Shown here: in pieces, positions 24,253-32,657 of the stretch
How positions within the stretch are numbered: the stretch's first letter is position 1
Layout: each line of letters opens with the position of its first letter
Assembly (NCBI GenBank): GCA_045120135.1
Contig: JBGVEN010000017.1
Location: 1-64,000, forward strand
Reading direction: 5' to 3'
Origin: SIG440 sp045120135
GTDB taxonomy: Bacteria; Bacillota; Clostridia; Monoglobales; Monoglobaceae
DNA: 64,000 nt
Notes under the pieces: model-generated
The model's input: only the letters and a program-made list of their open reading frames with translations
The model's database searches: none
Told to the model about the DNA's origin: nothing
Translations under genes and position numbers: made by a program

Positions 24253-24552
24253 ATGGCGAAATACAAAATAAACCTGTCGGGGGCAAAGTCTGTATATGAT
24301 ATACATGAAAAAATACAAGAGGGCTTAAAATTTCCGGATTATTATGGAAAAAATCTTGATGCGTTATGGGATTGTCTTACCGATATGGACGCTCCTGTTG
24401 AAATCTATATATATGGAGCTGAGACGCTTGGAAAGGGAATGAGTGAACTTTTTACAGAGAGCATTATAAAAATATTTGATGAGGTAAAAGAATGGTTTGA
24501 TGAAACCGGAGAAAAATTTGAATTCACGATATGTGAAGAAAAATATAATTAA
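24253..24552 (+). CDS. Barstar-family ribonuclease inhibitor
   Basis: A 99-residue acidic protein matching barstar: SVYDIHEKIQEGLKFPDYYG, then KNLDALWDCLTDM, the helix that plugs the barnase active site. It neutralises the ribonuclease encoded just upstream. ATG at 24,253 is preceded by AAAGGAG at good spacing; an in-frame GTG at 24,244 overlaps the SD. Same operon as the toxin, so the two are made together. Confidence 0.92.
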   Translation: MAKYKINLSGAKSVYDIHEKIQEGLKFPDYYGKNLDALWDCLTDMDAPVEIYIYGAETLGKGMSELFTESIIKIFDEVKEWFDETGEKFEFTICEEKYN

Positions 24553-24619
24553 GCTTATTAAAAAAATAATTTGGATACAACTGCATCCGAATTGATACTA
24601 AAATAATCAGGTGATTTAA

Positions 24620-25777
24620 ATGGAAATCAAAATATTTACAAAAATACTGAAAGATAAGTCCTTTGTTGATTACAAAAAAATGAAATATAAATATAGTGTG
24701 GAATTTGATGCATTTCTCAAAAACCTTGAGGAATTGTATTATAAGGAATTGCCTATTTTGGATTTTGACGACGAGAATGTGGTTTTTATTGAAAATCATG
24801 CAAGGGTGAGCCAAAATACTGTAAAGCTGCTTTTGAGGGAGCAAAAACAAAATTACGGAATAAAGGCTGCAGAGGAAGAAATTATTGCAACATCGGCAAT
24901 TGAAAGTATTGACTTCAGCCGTGACAGTGTGCGGAATATACTTAAAGGAATGGCGCCAAAGGATGAGAACGAAACTCGAATAATGGGACTTAAAAAGGGC
25001 CTCGAATTTATTGCAGACACGGACAATAAAATCAGTGAAGAAAACCTTTATAAGCTTTATATGATGACGGTGGGTGATTTTCTAGAAAATCAGGATAGTT
25101 TGCCAAAAGGTAGCTTTTATAGGAATGATGCGGTTTATGTTGTGGGCGATAGTGTTGAGCATACAGGGCTTAGTGCGAAAAAAGTGCCGGAATTTATGAA
25201 AGCACTTATAGAATTTACAAATGCTGAGGATGACATAAACGAGCTTATAAAAGCGGCAATAATTCATTTTTATCTTGCATTTGTGCATCCGTATTTTGAT
25301 GGCAACGGAAGAATGGCAAGGCTTTTACATTTATGGTTTTTGATTCAAAAGGGGTATCGGTCTGCCTTGTTTATTCCGTTTTCAAGCAGAATAGAAAAAA
25401 GCCGAAAGGCATATTATGATGCTTATATCCTTATTGAAGAGAACAAAAAGTATAGCGGCAAAATCGATGTTACTCCCTTTGTTTTGTATTTCATAGAAAA
25501 TGTTTATGATAAAATGGGTGAGGGTAGTTCATCAACTGAAACCTTTGAGATATACGAAGGTGCATTAAAACAAGGCAAAATAACCGAAAAGGAAGCAAAG
25601 CTTTGGAAGTTTGTATTGTCGTATTACGGCACAGACGAATTTTCTACAAAACAGCTTGAGAAGGATTTTGGAAATGCAGCTTATGCCACCATTCGCAGTT
25701 TTGTTTTGAAATTTGAAGAGCTTGGGTTGCTGACTTCAACTAAATACGGAGCGAGAATTAAATACAGGATTTTATAA
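24620..25777 (+). CDS. Fic family protein (predicted AMPylator)
   Basis: A 385-residue Fic/DOC enzyme, which normally transfers AMP to a target hydroxyl. The catalytic motif HPYFDGNGR is at about 223-231. A likely auto-inhibitory helix, TSAIES (about 91-96; family pattern S/T-x3-E-G/N), lies N-terminal, so it may be a self-inhibited class II Fic. The C-terminus holds a winged-helix-like domain (about 325-385). It has no separate antitoxin gene. It lies between barstar and a terminator, preceded by a 15-bp sequence that also occurs upstream of the barnase gene. Target unknown. Confidence 0.9.
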   Translation: MEIKIFTKILKDKSFVDYKKMKYKYSVEFDAFLKNLEELYYKELPILDFDDENVVFIENHARVSQNTVKLLLREQKQNYGIKAAEEEIIATSAIESIDFSRDSVRNILKGMAPKDENETRIMGLKKGLEFIADTDNKISEENLYKLYMMTVGDFLENQDSLPKGSFYRNDAVYVVGDSVEHTGLSAKKVPEFMKALIEFTNAEDDINELIKAAIIHFYLAFVHPYFDGNGRMARLLHLWFLIQKGYRSALFIPFSSRIEKSRKAYYDAYILIEENKKYSGKIDVTPFVLYFIENVYDKMGEGSSSTETFEIYEGALKQGKITEKEAKLWKFVLSYYGTDEFSTKQLEKDFGNAAYATIRSFVLKFEELGLLTSTKYGARIKYRIL

Positions 25778-25787
25778 TGCAATATAA

Positions 25788-25819
25788 AACAGGCTGCCTC
25801 AATAACGAGGCAGCCTGTT
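25788..25819. terminator. Terminator between convergent genes
   Basis: AACAGGCTGCCTC (25,788-25,800) pairs with GAGGCAGCCTGTT (25,807-25,819). Confidence 0.85.
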
Positions 25820-25822
25820 ATG

Positions 25823-27484
25823 TTATGCGAGGGTTACATACAACACCAATTCCGTCATTGAGTCTATAAAGTCAAAAAAGTCCTTATCTTGGGATTTGAT
25901 TTTGTCTTTTTCGCTTATAAACTTCAATAGTTTTTCTTCGGAAACATCGATATCAATAAAGCATTTTTTGTTGTTGGCTTTTCTAAGAACGGATGTTGGT
26001 ATGCCTACATCTTCAATCTTTTTAGCAAGTTTTGTGGGTTTTGACAGCAATTCAATATTATCTGATCCCATAGTGGCAGCGTAGCTTTTTAACGCTTTGC
26101 CGAATTTTTTTGTTTCTATGTAATTGCCTTGTTCTTTGTCGCAGCAATCGCGAATAAAATTATGTATCAATTCGTCGAGTACGATTTCGTTATCCACATT
26201 CTGCTTTTCGCCGTGTATTATATGTAGACCATTTGCTGTTAAGCATAATTTTAGCCAGCCTATGTCTTCGGCGGTTAAAACTTTCAAGTCAAAATTTTCA
26301 ATAGTGACGGTTTTGCAGGTTAAATTTTTGAAAAATTCATCCAGCTCCGTTTCATACTGAACAAGGGCAATCAAAGGACTATACTCACCATTTGTATAAG
26401 GAATAAAGGGGTCTTCTTTTTCGGTTACCTTTCTTCCTTGCATAAGCTTTTTTACAGCGGAGTGGTTGATTTCTGAAAAATGCCTTTTGCTTACCATAAC
26501 ACTGTTTATTTGAAGAAGTGAATGGCTTGCATGGTCCAAGGTCAGACTTTCAATGAGCTTTTTCCCCTTTTTCTCATAGATACTTGCAGAAGTTCTGTTA
26601 TCGCAAAGTATTGATAACAGCTTTGCAAAATTTTGTTTCCCTTTACCGCATATATTCCATATGCATTTTGAGGATAATTTTTCCACCAGCATTCTTGCAA
26701 TAAGCTCGGAAATAAAGCTTAATGTATCAACTGAACCGCCTGTCATATCATGAAGAGCTTTCTTTATATTGTCTGAGGGCGCATGTGAGAAATATCCAAG
26801 ACTAATGTATGAGTTGTATGATAATTCTTTTGTTGCATTTGAGTCGAATTTTGCAGTTCCCATAGCGGGGAGGTAGGATAGTTTACCTTCGGCAAAATTA
26901 ACCGAATATTCGTCAGCTTCAGTATCTGTTTGGGATTTACCCAATAGGCTTAAAAGCTCTTTTGCAAGGCTTGACTTTGCGGATTCACTTGCTACATAAT
27001 GTCCTCTATTGTCCAAAACCAGGGATTCCATAAATTTATCAGTAAGAAGTTTTTGTCCAACATATATTCTTTTATCATGGACGGATATGTTTTGTATATC
27101 GTCAAAAAACGGTAATAAAAATAAACCACACTGCCATTTGAAATTAAACAAAGCTTTGTAATATGGTGTGATTTCCAGTTGTGATAAATAAAGATACAGA
27201 TTTTTGATTATACCTTCAATCAGGCCTTCTTGAAATGGAAGTCCCCCAAAGTATGCTTCGTGAAATCGTGACATGATTTTGGTGGACATTTCCTCTGTGT
27301 CAATTTCAATATTTGTTCCCAAGCATCTTAGATTGTCACCCACCACATAAAAATATCTTTCGGGAGAATAAAGATATGAATTCTGATTCCCGATATATTG
27401 ATGCAGACAGTTTTGATAATTTGCAAGAGCATTTTTGATTGATATTCTGCGTGCTGTATCTAACATGTTTTCCTTTTGAAACAT
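25823..27484 (-). CDS. Unknown protein resembling a degenerate SF3/D5-like helicase, 553 aa
   Basis: I do not recognise a named family. The middle, ICGKGKQNFAKLLSIL (about 279-294), sits where superfamily 3 helicases carry a Walker A G-x4-G-K-S/T. The stretch AVKKLMQGRKVTEKEDPF followed by SPLIALVQ resembles the SF3 'GGD..T.R..Y..P..F.P...' region, but the GKS/T is missing. The C-terminal part (about 410-500) is helical, like the D5/phage-primase tail. It may be an inactivated or repurposed replication helicase of the element. It has no obvious partner; it converges with fic across a terminator. Element-like AT-rich composition. Confidence 0.4.
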   Translation of the reverse strand: MFQKENMLDTARRISIKNALANYQNCLHQYIGNQNSYLYSPERYFYVVGDNLRCLGTNIEIDTEEMSTKIMSRFHEAYFGGLPFQEGLIEGIIKNLYLYLSQLEITPYYKALFNFKWQCGLFLLPFFDDIQNISVHDKRIYVGQKLLTDKFMESLVLDNRGHYVASESAKSSLAKELLSLLGKSQTDTEADEYSVNFAEGKLSYLPAMGTAKFDSNATKELSYNSYISLGYFSHAPSDNIKKALHDMTGGSVDTLSFISELIARMLVEKLSSKCIWNICGKGKQNFAKLLSILCDNRTSASIYEKKGKKLIESLTLDHASHSLLQINSVMVSKRHFSEINHSAVKKLMQGRKVTEKEDPFIPYTNGEYSPLIALVQYETELDEFFKNLTCKTVTIENFDLKVLTAEDIGWLKLCLTANGLHIIHGEKQNVDNEIVLDELIHNFIRDCCDKEQGNYIETKKFGKALKSYAATMGSDNIELLSKPTKLAKKIEDVGIPTSVLRKANNKKCFIDIDVSEEKLLKFISEKDKIKSQDKDFFDFIDSMTELVLYVTLA

Positions 27485-27719
27485 ATAATCACCTTCCTTT
27501 TTGAGTATATCACATCCCTTGCCAAAAGTGTAGGAAAATTTGAAATATAGGAAAAATTTCTGTTTTCTATTGTAGAATAGGCATAGATATATACAATATA
27601 CTATTTAAAAAATATCCGTATATCTAGGAGTACTATAAGATATCATATATCACTTTCAAATAATGTGTAATGTTTTACAATCACACTTACATATTATTAA
27701 AATGAAGGAGGTGATATAT

Positions 27720-27833
27720 GTGGTTGTAACAAACACCTACATATCAAAAAACAAAAAAGACTACGAGCAAAAACGTAATCTTATACATAGAAGATGCGTG
27801 CTGATACTTCGCTCAAGAAATGAGGGTAAGTAG
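27720..27833 (+). CDS. Small basic ORF (37 aa) before the first serine recombinase
   Basis: GTG start at 27,720 after a strong AAGGAGGTGATAT, with 37 codons, ending two bases before the recombinase ATG. The product is rich in Lys and Arg. The strong SD belongs to this ORF while the recombinase has only a weak GAGGGTAAG, so the small ORF may couple translation into the recombinase. No homologue recognised. Confidence 0.5.
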   Translation: MVVTNTYISKNKKDYEQKRNLIHRRCVLILRSRNEGK

Positions 27834-27835
27834 TT

Positions 27836-29287
27836 ATGGACGCAATATACGCAAGACAGAGCCTTAATAAAAAAGACAGCTTATCCATTGAAGGTCAAAT
27901 TGACCTTTGCAAGAAACTTGCCGGAGAGGATGCGATTGTATTTAAGGACAAGGGTTTCTCCGGCAAGAACACAAAGAGACCTGCGTTTATGGAACTTATG
28001 GAGGCGGTTGAGGCAGGACAGGTGGAAAAGATTTATGTTTATCGCCTTGATCGATTCAGCCGCTCCATTTCGGATTTCAGCAGAATATGGGAGTTGCTTG
28101 AGAAGAATGGTACCCAGTTTCAGTCTGTTACCGAACAGTTTGATACATCAACGCCAATAGGAAGGGCGATGCTTAATATCGTTATGACCTTTGCGCAGCT
28201 TGAACGCGAGACAACGGCAGATCGTGTAAAGGATAATTATATACATCGTTTTGATTTGGGGGCGTGGCCGGGAGGCCCTGCACCCTATGGTTTTGACCTT
28301 AATAAAATAACAGATGCTTTTGGAAAGTCAGCATCTTCACTTTCAATAAATGCAGATGAAGCTGATGTAGTAAGGAGAATTTTTGAGCGGTATGCTGAAA
28401 CCGGAACATCACTTCGCAGCGTCGCAAAAGAACTGATGGATGACAAAATCCATGGCCCAAAAAGAGAGGCATGGGACAATGTGACCCTTTCAAGACTTTT
28501 GCACAGCCCCGTATACGTGAAAGCGAATGAGGATGTATATTGGCACTATATTTCCTTGGGACTTAATATTTCAAATGACATATCAGCCTTCGATGGGATT
28601 CATGGATGCAATATTATGGGACAACGGGACAGGACAAGGAATAAGTATAATTCACTTGAAAACCAACGACTTGCCGTGGCGAACCATGAGGGATTTATAG
28701 ATGCAAAGTTATGGCTTAATGTTCAGGAAAAGCTTTCTTCCAACAAGCAGATTTCTCTTGATAATGCCGGCAAATACAGTTGGCTTACGGGGCTTTTAAA
28801 GTGTAAATGCTGTGGGTATGCGGTGAAAATAAATCACAGCAAGTCTGAAAATCGGATATATCTTATCTGTTCGGGCAAGTCAAATCTCAAGATATGCAAC
28901 ACAAAGATAAGTGTTGATATAAGAGAACTTGAAGCAACGGTTGAAAAGGAAATTGTAAAAGTTATAGATGAATGTTCTTTTGAAGATGCCGTAAACATGG
29001 ATGCGGAAAGAGCAAGAGGAGTTCTTGATATAGAGCAAAGGATTGACCGCCTTGTAAATGCCTTGTCTGAGAGCAGTGAGGTGTCTGCCGCTTACATATC
29101 AAAGCAGATTGACAGACTTCACAAGGAACGGGAGAGTTTGCTGTCAGAAAAGGCACCAAAGCAAGGGGGAATTAAAAAGATAGATTTCCCCAAAGCGTCT
29201 TTTGAGGATAAAAAGCTTATAGCAGCCCAATTCATTGAAAAGATTTTGCTTGATGGCGAAAACGCAGAAATTATTTGGAAAATATAG
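27836..29287 (+). CDS. Large serine recombinase 1
   Basis: A 483-residue site-specific recombinase. The N-terminal resolvase domain has the catalytic Ser in AIYARQS (residue 9) and the arginine cluster YRLDRFSRS. The 'recombinase' domain follows (about 150-260), then a zinc ribbon starting CKCCG (about 322) with later cysteines, and a coiled coil near the C-terminus. All key residues are present, so it should be active. It lies about 4.4 kb from the left end, next to relaxase and excisionase genes. It may move a nested element, or supply excision; the end-proximal recombinase at 47,835 is the better candidate for the outer att sites. Confidence 0.93.
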   Translation: MDAIYARQSLNKKDSLSIEGQIDLCKKLAGEDAIVFKDKGFSGKNTKRPAFMELMEAVEAGQVEKIYVYRLDRFSRSISDFSRIWELLEKNGTQFQSVTEQFDTSTPIGRAMLNIVMTFAQLERETTADRVKDNYIHRFDLGAWPGGPAPYGFDLNKITDAFGKSASSLSINADEADVVRRIFERYAETGTSLRSVAKELMDDKIHGPKREAWDNVTLSRLLHSPVYVKANEDVYWHYISLGLNISNDISAFDGIHGCNIMGQRDRTRNKYNSLENQRLAVANHEGFIDAKLWLNVQEKLSSNKQISLDNAGKYSWLTGLLKCKCCGYAVKINHSKSENRIYLICSGKSNLKICNTKISVDIRELEATVEKEIVKVIDECSFEDAVNMDAERARGVLDIEQRIDRLVNALSESSEVSAAYISKQIDRLHKERESLLSEKAPKQGGIKKIDFPKASFEDKKLIAAQFIEKILLDGENAEIIWKI

Positions 29288-29373
29288 CCTGATGATACTT
29301 AACGGTATCTGATGGCTTTATTTTTTATTCATTAACAAACGATATAACAATATAGTAAAATACAGGGCCCCGT

Positions 29374-29402
29374 GGGGAAGGATGTTGAATGCATTCTTCC
29401 CC
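29374..29402. other. Hairpin upstream of the relaxase, possible oriT
   Basis: GGGGAAGGATG (29,374-29,384) pairs with CATTCTTCCCC (29,392-29,402) with one wobble, followed by GACTTGCGACC and no T-run. Its position 48 bp before a relaxase gene is typical of oriT. The nick site is not identified. Confidence 0.35.
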
Positions 29403-29449
29403 GACTTGCGACCATAAATGGATAAATAATATATACAGGAGATGATAAA

Positions 29450-29938
29450 ATGGCAATATTAAAGATAGTAAACACTAAAGGTAAATACTATGATGAGTGT
29501 TCAAGGGAACAGGTTTTGGGATATATATTAAATCCTTATAAGACACCCAGTGGATATATTGGAAGCATAGAGATAACAGGAGATAATTATGCTCAGGAAA
29601 TGAATGATGTATCGGTAAGCTTTGGAAAGGTTGATGGAGTACAGCTGAGACATTTTATAATATCCTTTGAAAATTGGGAGGTAAAAGACCCAAAGATTGC
29701 GTATATGATAGGTCTTGATATAGCAAGATTCTTAGGTAGAGAATATCAGGCTGTGTTCAGTGTGCACGAAGATTCCGAGCAACTGCATATTCATTTGGTG
29801 ATAAATTCTGTAAGTTTTATAGACGGACATAGGTACAGGGGGACAAGAGCAGAGTTTTATGGACTTAAAAATTATATTAATGTGGTTATTGGCAGATTTG
29901 GTATTGCTCCGGTAAGGTATATATCAGATAAAGCATAA
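29450..29938 (+). CDS. Short relaxase/mobilization nuclease domain protein
   Basis: A 162-residue protein with the HUH-type metal motif LHIHLVINSV (His-x-His, about 110-119) and the following FIDGHRYRG segment of MOB relaxases. Ordinary relaxases have 300-600 residues with extra helicase or primase-like parts; here only the nuclease domain is present, a form known from small mobilizable elements. The catalytic Tyr is not certain (Tyr near the N-terminus, KGKYYDE, is the candidate). SD ACAGGAGATGATAA. It would nick the element for transfer by a helper conjugation system. Confidence 0.75.
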   Translation: MAILKIVNTKGKYYDECSREQVLGYILNPYKTPSGYIGSIEITGDNYAQEMNDVSVSFGKVDGVQLRHFIISFENWEVKDPKIAYMIGLDIARFLGREYQAVFSVHEDSEQLHIHLVINSVSFIDGHRYRGTRAEFYGLKNYINVVIGRFGIAPVRYISDKA

Positions 29939-29982
29939 TTTGTTTTTTACTTTCTTAACACAGAAATAAGGAGGTATGCATT

Positions 29983-30165
29983 ATGCAATCAGAATATATC
30001 GAATTAATCACAATAGACGAGCTTTGTGAGCTTTTGATGATAGGTCGCACAACAGCATATAAGCTTTTGCAGTCACATGAACTGAAAGCATTCAAAATAG
30101 GCAAGGTGTGGAAGATATCAAAAGCATCTGTGGAGGAGTACATAAAAATACGCAGTAACCTGTAG
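29983..30165 (+). CDS. Excisionase-family small HTH protein
   Basis: A 60-residue protein with the MerR-like winged helix of the 'excisionase family DNA-binding' group: ITIDELCELLMIGRTTAYKL, then a wing FKIGKVWKISKASVEEY. SD AAGGAGGTATG. Such proteins direct excision or regulate element genes. A hairpin (ACGCAGTAACC/GGTTACTGCGT) spans its stop and may end the transcript. Confidence 0.8.
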   Translation: MQSEYIELITIDELCELLMIGRTTAYKLLQSHELKAFKIGKVWKISKASVEEYIKIRSNL

Positions 30166-30289
30166 TGGGTTACTGCGTGTTGCGTTTATGCAATATTTCT
30201 CAAATTCACTTATATATTATCATTTTGTGTACATATACTGTGCATCCGATTTCAATCGGCAAATAGATAAAATATAGGAGGAAATTTAA

Positions 30290-31396
30290 GTGAAAGAAGA
30301 AAAATGCAGGTACTGCGGAAAGGTGTTAACGAAAGAGGAACAATGCGAATTTGATGGAAAAGTTATGTGCAAGTCTTGTCTTGAAGAAATGACATCAATT
30401 TGCGCACATTGCGGTGAAAGATTGTGGAACGATGAAAACAGCGGCTCGGACAATTTTGTATTATGTCAAAGATGTTATGATAATCATTATACCACTTGCG
30501 AACGGTGCGGACACATAATACACTATGATGCTGCGCTGTATTTTGATGATGAGGATTATCCATATTGCAGCAGCTGTTATGATGTTTTGGCAAAAAATGA
30601 GATAATACATGACTATAACTATAAGCCGGAACCAGTATTTTATGGTAAGGACGATATGTATTTAGGGGCAGAACTTGAAATTGACCGTGGTGGCGAAAGT
30701 TCTGATAATGCACAGAGGATTCTTGACATTGCAAACTCTCAGTCAGAGCACATGTACATAAAGCACGACGGAAGCATAGAGGATGGATTTGAAATGGTTA
30801 CACATCCAATGGGACTTGAATATCACAAATCTGAAATGCCCTGGCAAAAGATATTTGATAAAGCGCTTGACATGGGTTACCGCTCCCATAAAACTTCTAC
30901 CTGCGGATTACATATTCATGTAAGCCGTGATGCATTAGGTCCTGACCATGATGCACAGGAAGAAACAATAGCAAGAATAGTGTATTTTGTAGAAGCTCAT
31001 TGGAATGAGCTTCTTAAATTTTCCAGACGGACAGAGGCAAATATAATGCGTTGGGCATCAAGATACGGTATCGCAGAGGATACAAAAGCTACATATGACA
31101 AAGCCAAGAAAGGCAGCTTTAACAGATATGTATGCGTGAACCTGCAAAACTACAATACGGTAGAATTCAGAATTTTCAGAGGCACACTCAAATATGAAAC
31201 CTTTATGGCAACACTTCAGCTTGTGCATGAGATATGCGATAAAGCAATATCCGCAACAGATAAAGACTTTGAATCAATGTGCTGGAGTGATTTTGTAAAA
31301 GGTATAAGTAAAGAGGACAAGCCTGAGCTTATCAATTACCTTAAATCAAAAGAACTCTATATCAATGAGCCAATAACAGAAACGGAGGAGGTATAG
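30290..31396 (+). CDS. Amidoligase-family protein with N-terminal zinc ribbons
   Basis: A 368-residue protein in two parts. Residues 5-95 hold several C-x2-C pairs (CRYCGK, CKSCLE, CAHCGE, CQRCYD, CERCGH, CSSCYD), a treble-clef/LIM-like metal-binding array. Residues about 120-330 match the 'putative amidoligase' (COOH-NH2 ligase, glutamine-synthetase-like fold) family: LGAELEID (about 126), KHDGSIEDGFEMVTHP, CGLHIHVS (about 205) and VEFRIFRGTL (about 291). Such enzymes use ATP to join a carboxylate to an amine. A class II glutamine amidotransferase starts one base after its stop, so ammonia from glutamine could be the amine source. Substrate unknown. GTG start with AGGAGG. Confidence 0.82.
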   Translation: MKEEKCRYCGKVLTKEEQCEFDGKVMCKSCLEEMTSICAHCGERLWNDENSGSDNFVLCQRCYDNHYTTCERCGHIIHYDAALYFDDEDYPYCSSCYDVLAKNEIIHDYNYKPEPVFYGKDDMYLGAELEIDRGGESSDNAQRILDIANSQSEHMYIKHDGSIEDGFEMVTHPMGLEYHKSEMPWQKIFDKALDMGYRSHKTSTCGLHIHVSRDALGPDHDAQEETIARIVYFVEAHWNELLKFSRRTEANIMRWASRYGIAEDTKATYDKAKKGSFNRYVCVNLQNYNTVEFRIFRGTLKYETFMATLQLVHEICDKAISATDKDFESMCWSDFVKGISKEDKPELINYLKSKELYINEPITETEEV

Positions 31397-31397
31397 T

Positions 31398-32312
31398 ATG
31401 TGTTGTTTGTTTGGAATATATAATTACAGCGGAAGTGAAATAAAAGGACTTGCAAAACTTACAAATTTTCTTGCAAGAGAAGCAACGACAAGGGGTATGG
31501 ATGCAACAGGTATAGCATATAACCACAAAGGTAATTTGCTTATACATAAAGAACCCAAATCTGCATACAGCATTACATTCAGACACCCTGAAGATGTAAC
31601 GGCAATAATGGGACATACAAGGCATACAACCCAGGGTAATGAAAAGCATAACTTCAATAATCATCCTTTCCCGGGAACTTGCAAAAATTTGAAATTTGCC
31701 CTTGCACATAACGGAATACTTATAAATGATAAATCGTTAAGACGGAATTTAAAACTGCCAAAGACCAAAATAGAAACCGATAGTTTTATTGCGGTACAAA
31801 TTCTTGAACACCAAAAGCAACTCAATGATGAAAGCATAAAGTACATGGCGGAAAAGGTGGATGGTAGCTTTTCATTTACTATTCTTGATTCAAGTGACAC
31901 CTTATGGTTTGTAAAAGGCGATAGTCCGCTGTCTATCATCCATTTCCCAAAGCAAAAGGTATATGTTTATGCATCAACGGACGAGATTTTATACAAAGCA
32001 CTTGTGGGAACGGAGTTCTTTAAGGAAATCAAAAACAGTGAATTTGAAGAGATAGACATACAAGAAGGTCAGATAATGAATATATTACCTGACGGCACAA
32101 TTGTAACGAGCAGATTTAATTACATAAACGACTACTATGGTGACTATTGTTGGTGGCGATACGGAAGCGGCATGTTAGGTGAGAGTACATACCTTGACGA
32201 TTTAAAAAACATAGCTAAAGGTTATGGATATGATTCTGAAACAATAGATGAACTTTTAAATTCCGGTTTTACCACAGATGAGATTGAGGAATATATTTAT
32301 TGCTGTGAATAA
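31398..32312 (+). CDS. Class II glutamine amidotransferase domain protein
   Basis: A 304-residue Ntn-hydrolase. After removal of Met, Cys2 (MCCLFGIY) would be the catalytic nucleophile; other GATase II features are RGMDATGIA, GHTRHTTQGN, NHPF, LAHNGIL and ETDSF. It releases ammonia from glutamine. Unlike purF, glmS or asnB it lacks a synthase domain, so the ammonia acceptor must be another protein, most simply the amidoligase encoded immediately upstream (the SD GGAGGAGGT lies within that gene). The last 60 residues (YGDYCWWRYGSG...) are extra. Confidence 0.88.
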   Translation: MCCLFGIYNYSGSEIKGLAKLTNFLAREATTRGMDATGIAYNHKGNLLIHKEPKSAYSITFRHPEDVTAIMGHTRHTTQGNEKHNFNNHPFPGTCKNLKFALAHNGILINDKSLRRNLKLPKTKIETDSFIAVQILEHQKQLNDESIKYMAEKVDGSFSFTILDSSDTLWFVKGDSPLSIIHFPKQKVYVYASTDEILYKALVGTEFFKEIKNSEFEEIDIQEGQIMNILPDGTIVTSRFNYINDYYGDYCWWRYGSGMLGESTYLDDLKNIAKGYGYDSETIDELLNSGFTTDEIEEYIYCCE

Positions 32313-32338
32313 ATGGAATTTTATAAGGAAGAATGCAT

Positions 32339-32367
32339 TTTACTATACATTGCAAAAAGTATATAAT
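32339..32367 (+). promoter_or_regulatory. Promoter before the Mor-like gene
   Basis: TTTACT (32,339-32,344), 17-nt spacer, TATAAT (32,362-32,367). Confidence 0.55.
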
Positions 32368-32393
32368 CTAGACAGATTTTTCTGGAGGTGATA

Positions 32394-32648
32394 TTGATTG
32401 GCGTAAAAAATATCAATGCTTTAAATGAAGTGTATAGGGAAATGGTGGACCTCGTTGGCTATGACAATACCATGCTTATTTATACACACTTTAAAGGGCA
32501 GCAGGTGACCTTTCCAATAAAGCTTTATAATTCGGAATACATAAAGAAACTACTAAAGGAGCAGTATGACGGAACAAATGTTAAGGCTTTAGCGCGAAGG
32601 TACAATTATTCAGAACGGTGGATAAAAGAATTACTAAAGAAAGGGTAG
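32394..32648 (+). CDS. Mor-like transcription activator
   Basis: About 84 residues, similar to the Mor (middle operon regulator) family of phage Mu and mobile elements. A dimerisation part (LVGYDNTMLIYTHFKGQQVTF) is followed by a C-terminal helix-turn-helix, VKALARRYNYSERWIKELLK. The reading frame is open from a GTG at 32,388, but that GTG is inside the GGAGGTG SD; TTG at 32,394 is a more plausible start, though uncertain. It probably activates neighbouring element genes. Confidence 0.72.
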   Translation: MIGVKNINALNEVYREMVDLVGYDNTMLIYTHFKGQQVTFPIKLYNSEYIKKLLKEQYDGTNVKALARRYNYSERWIKELLKKG

Positions 32649-32657
32649 AATTTAAAA

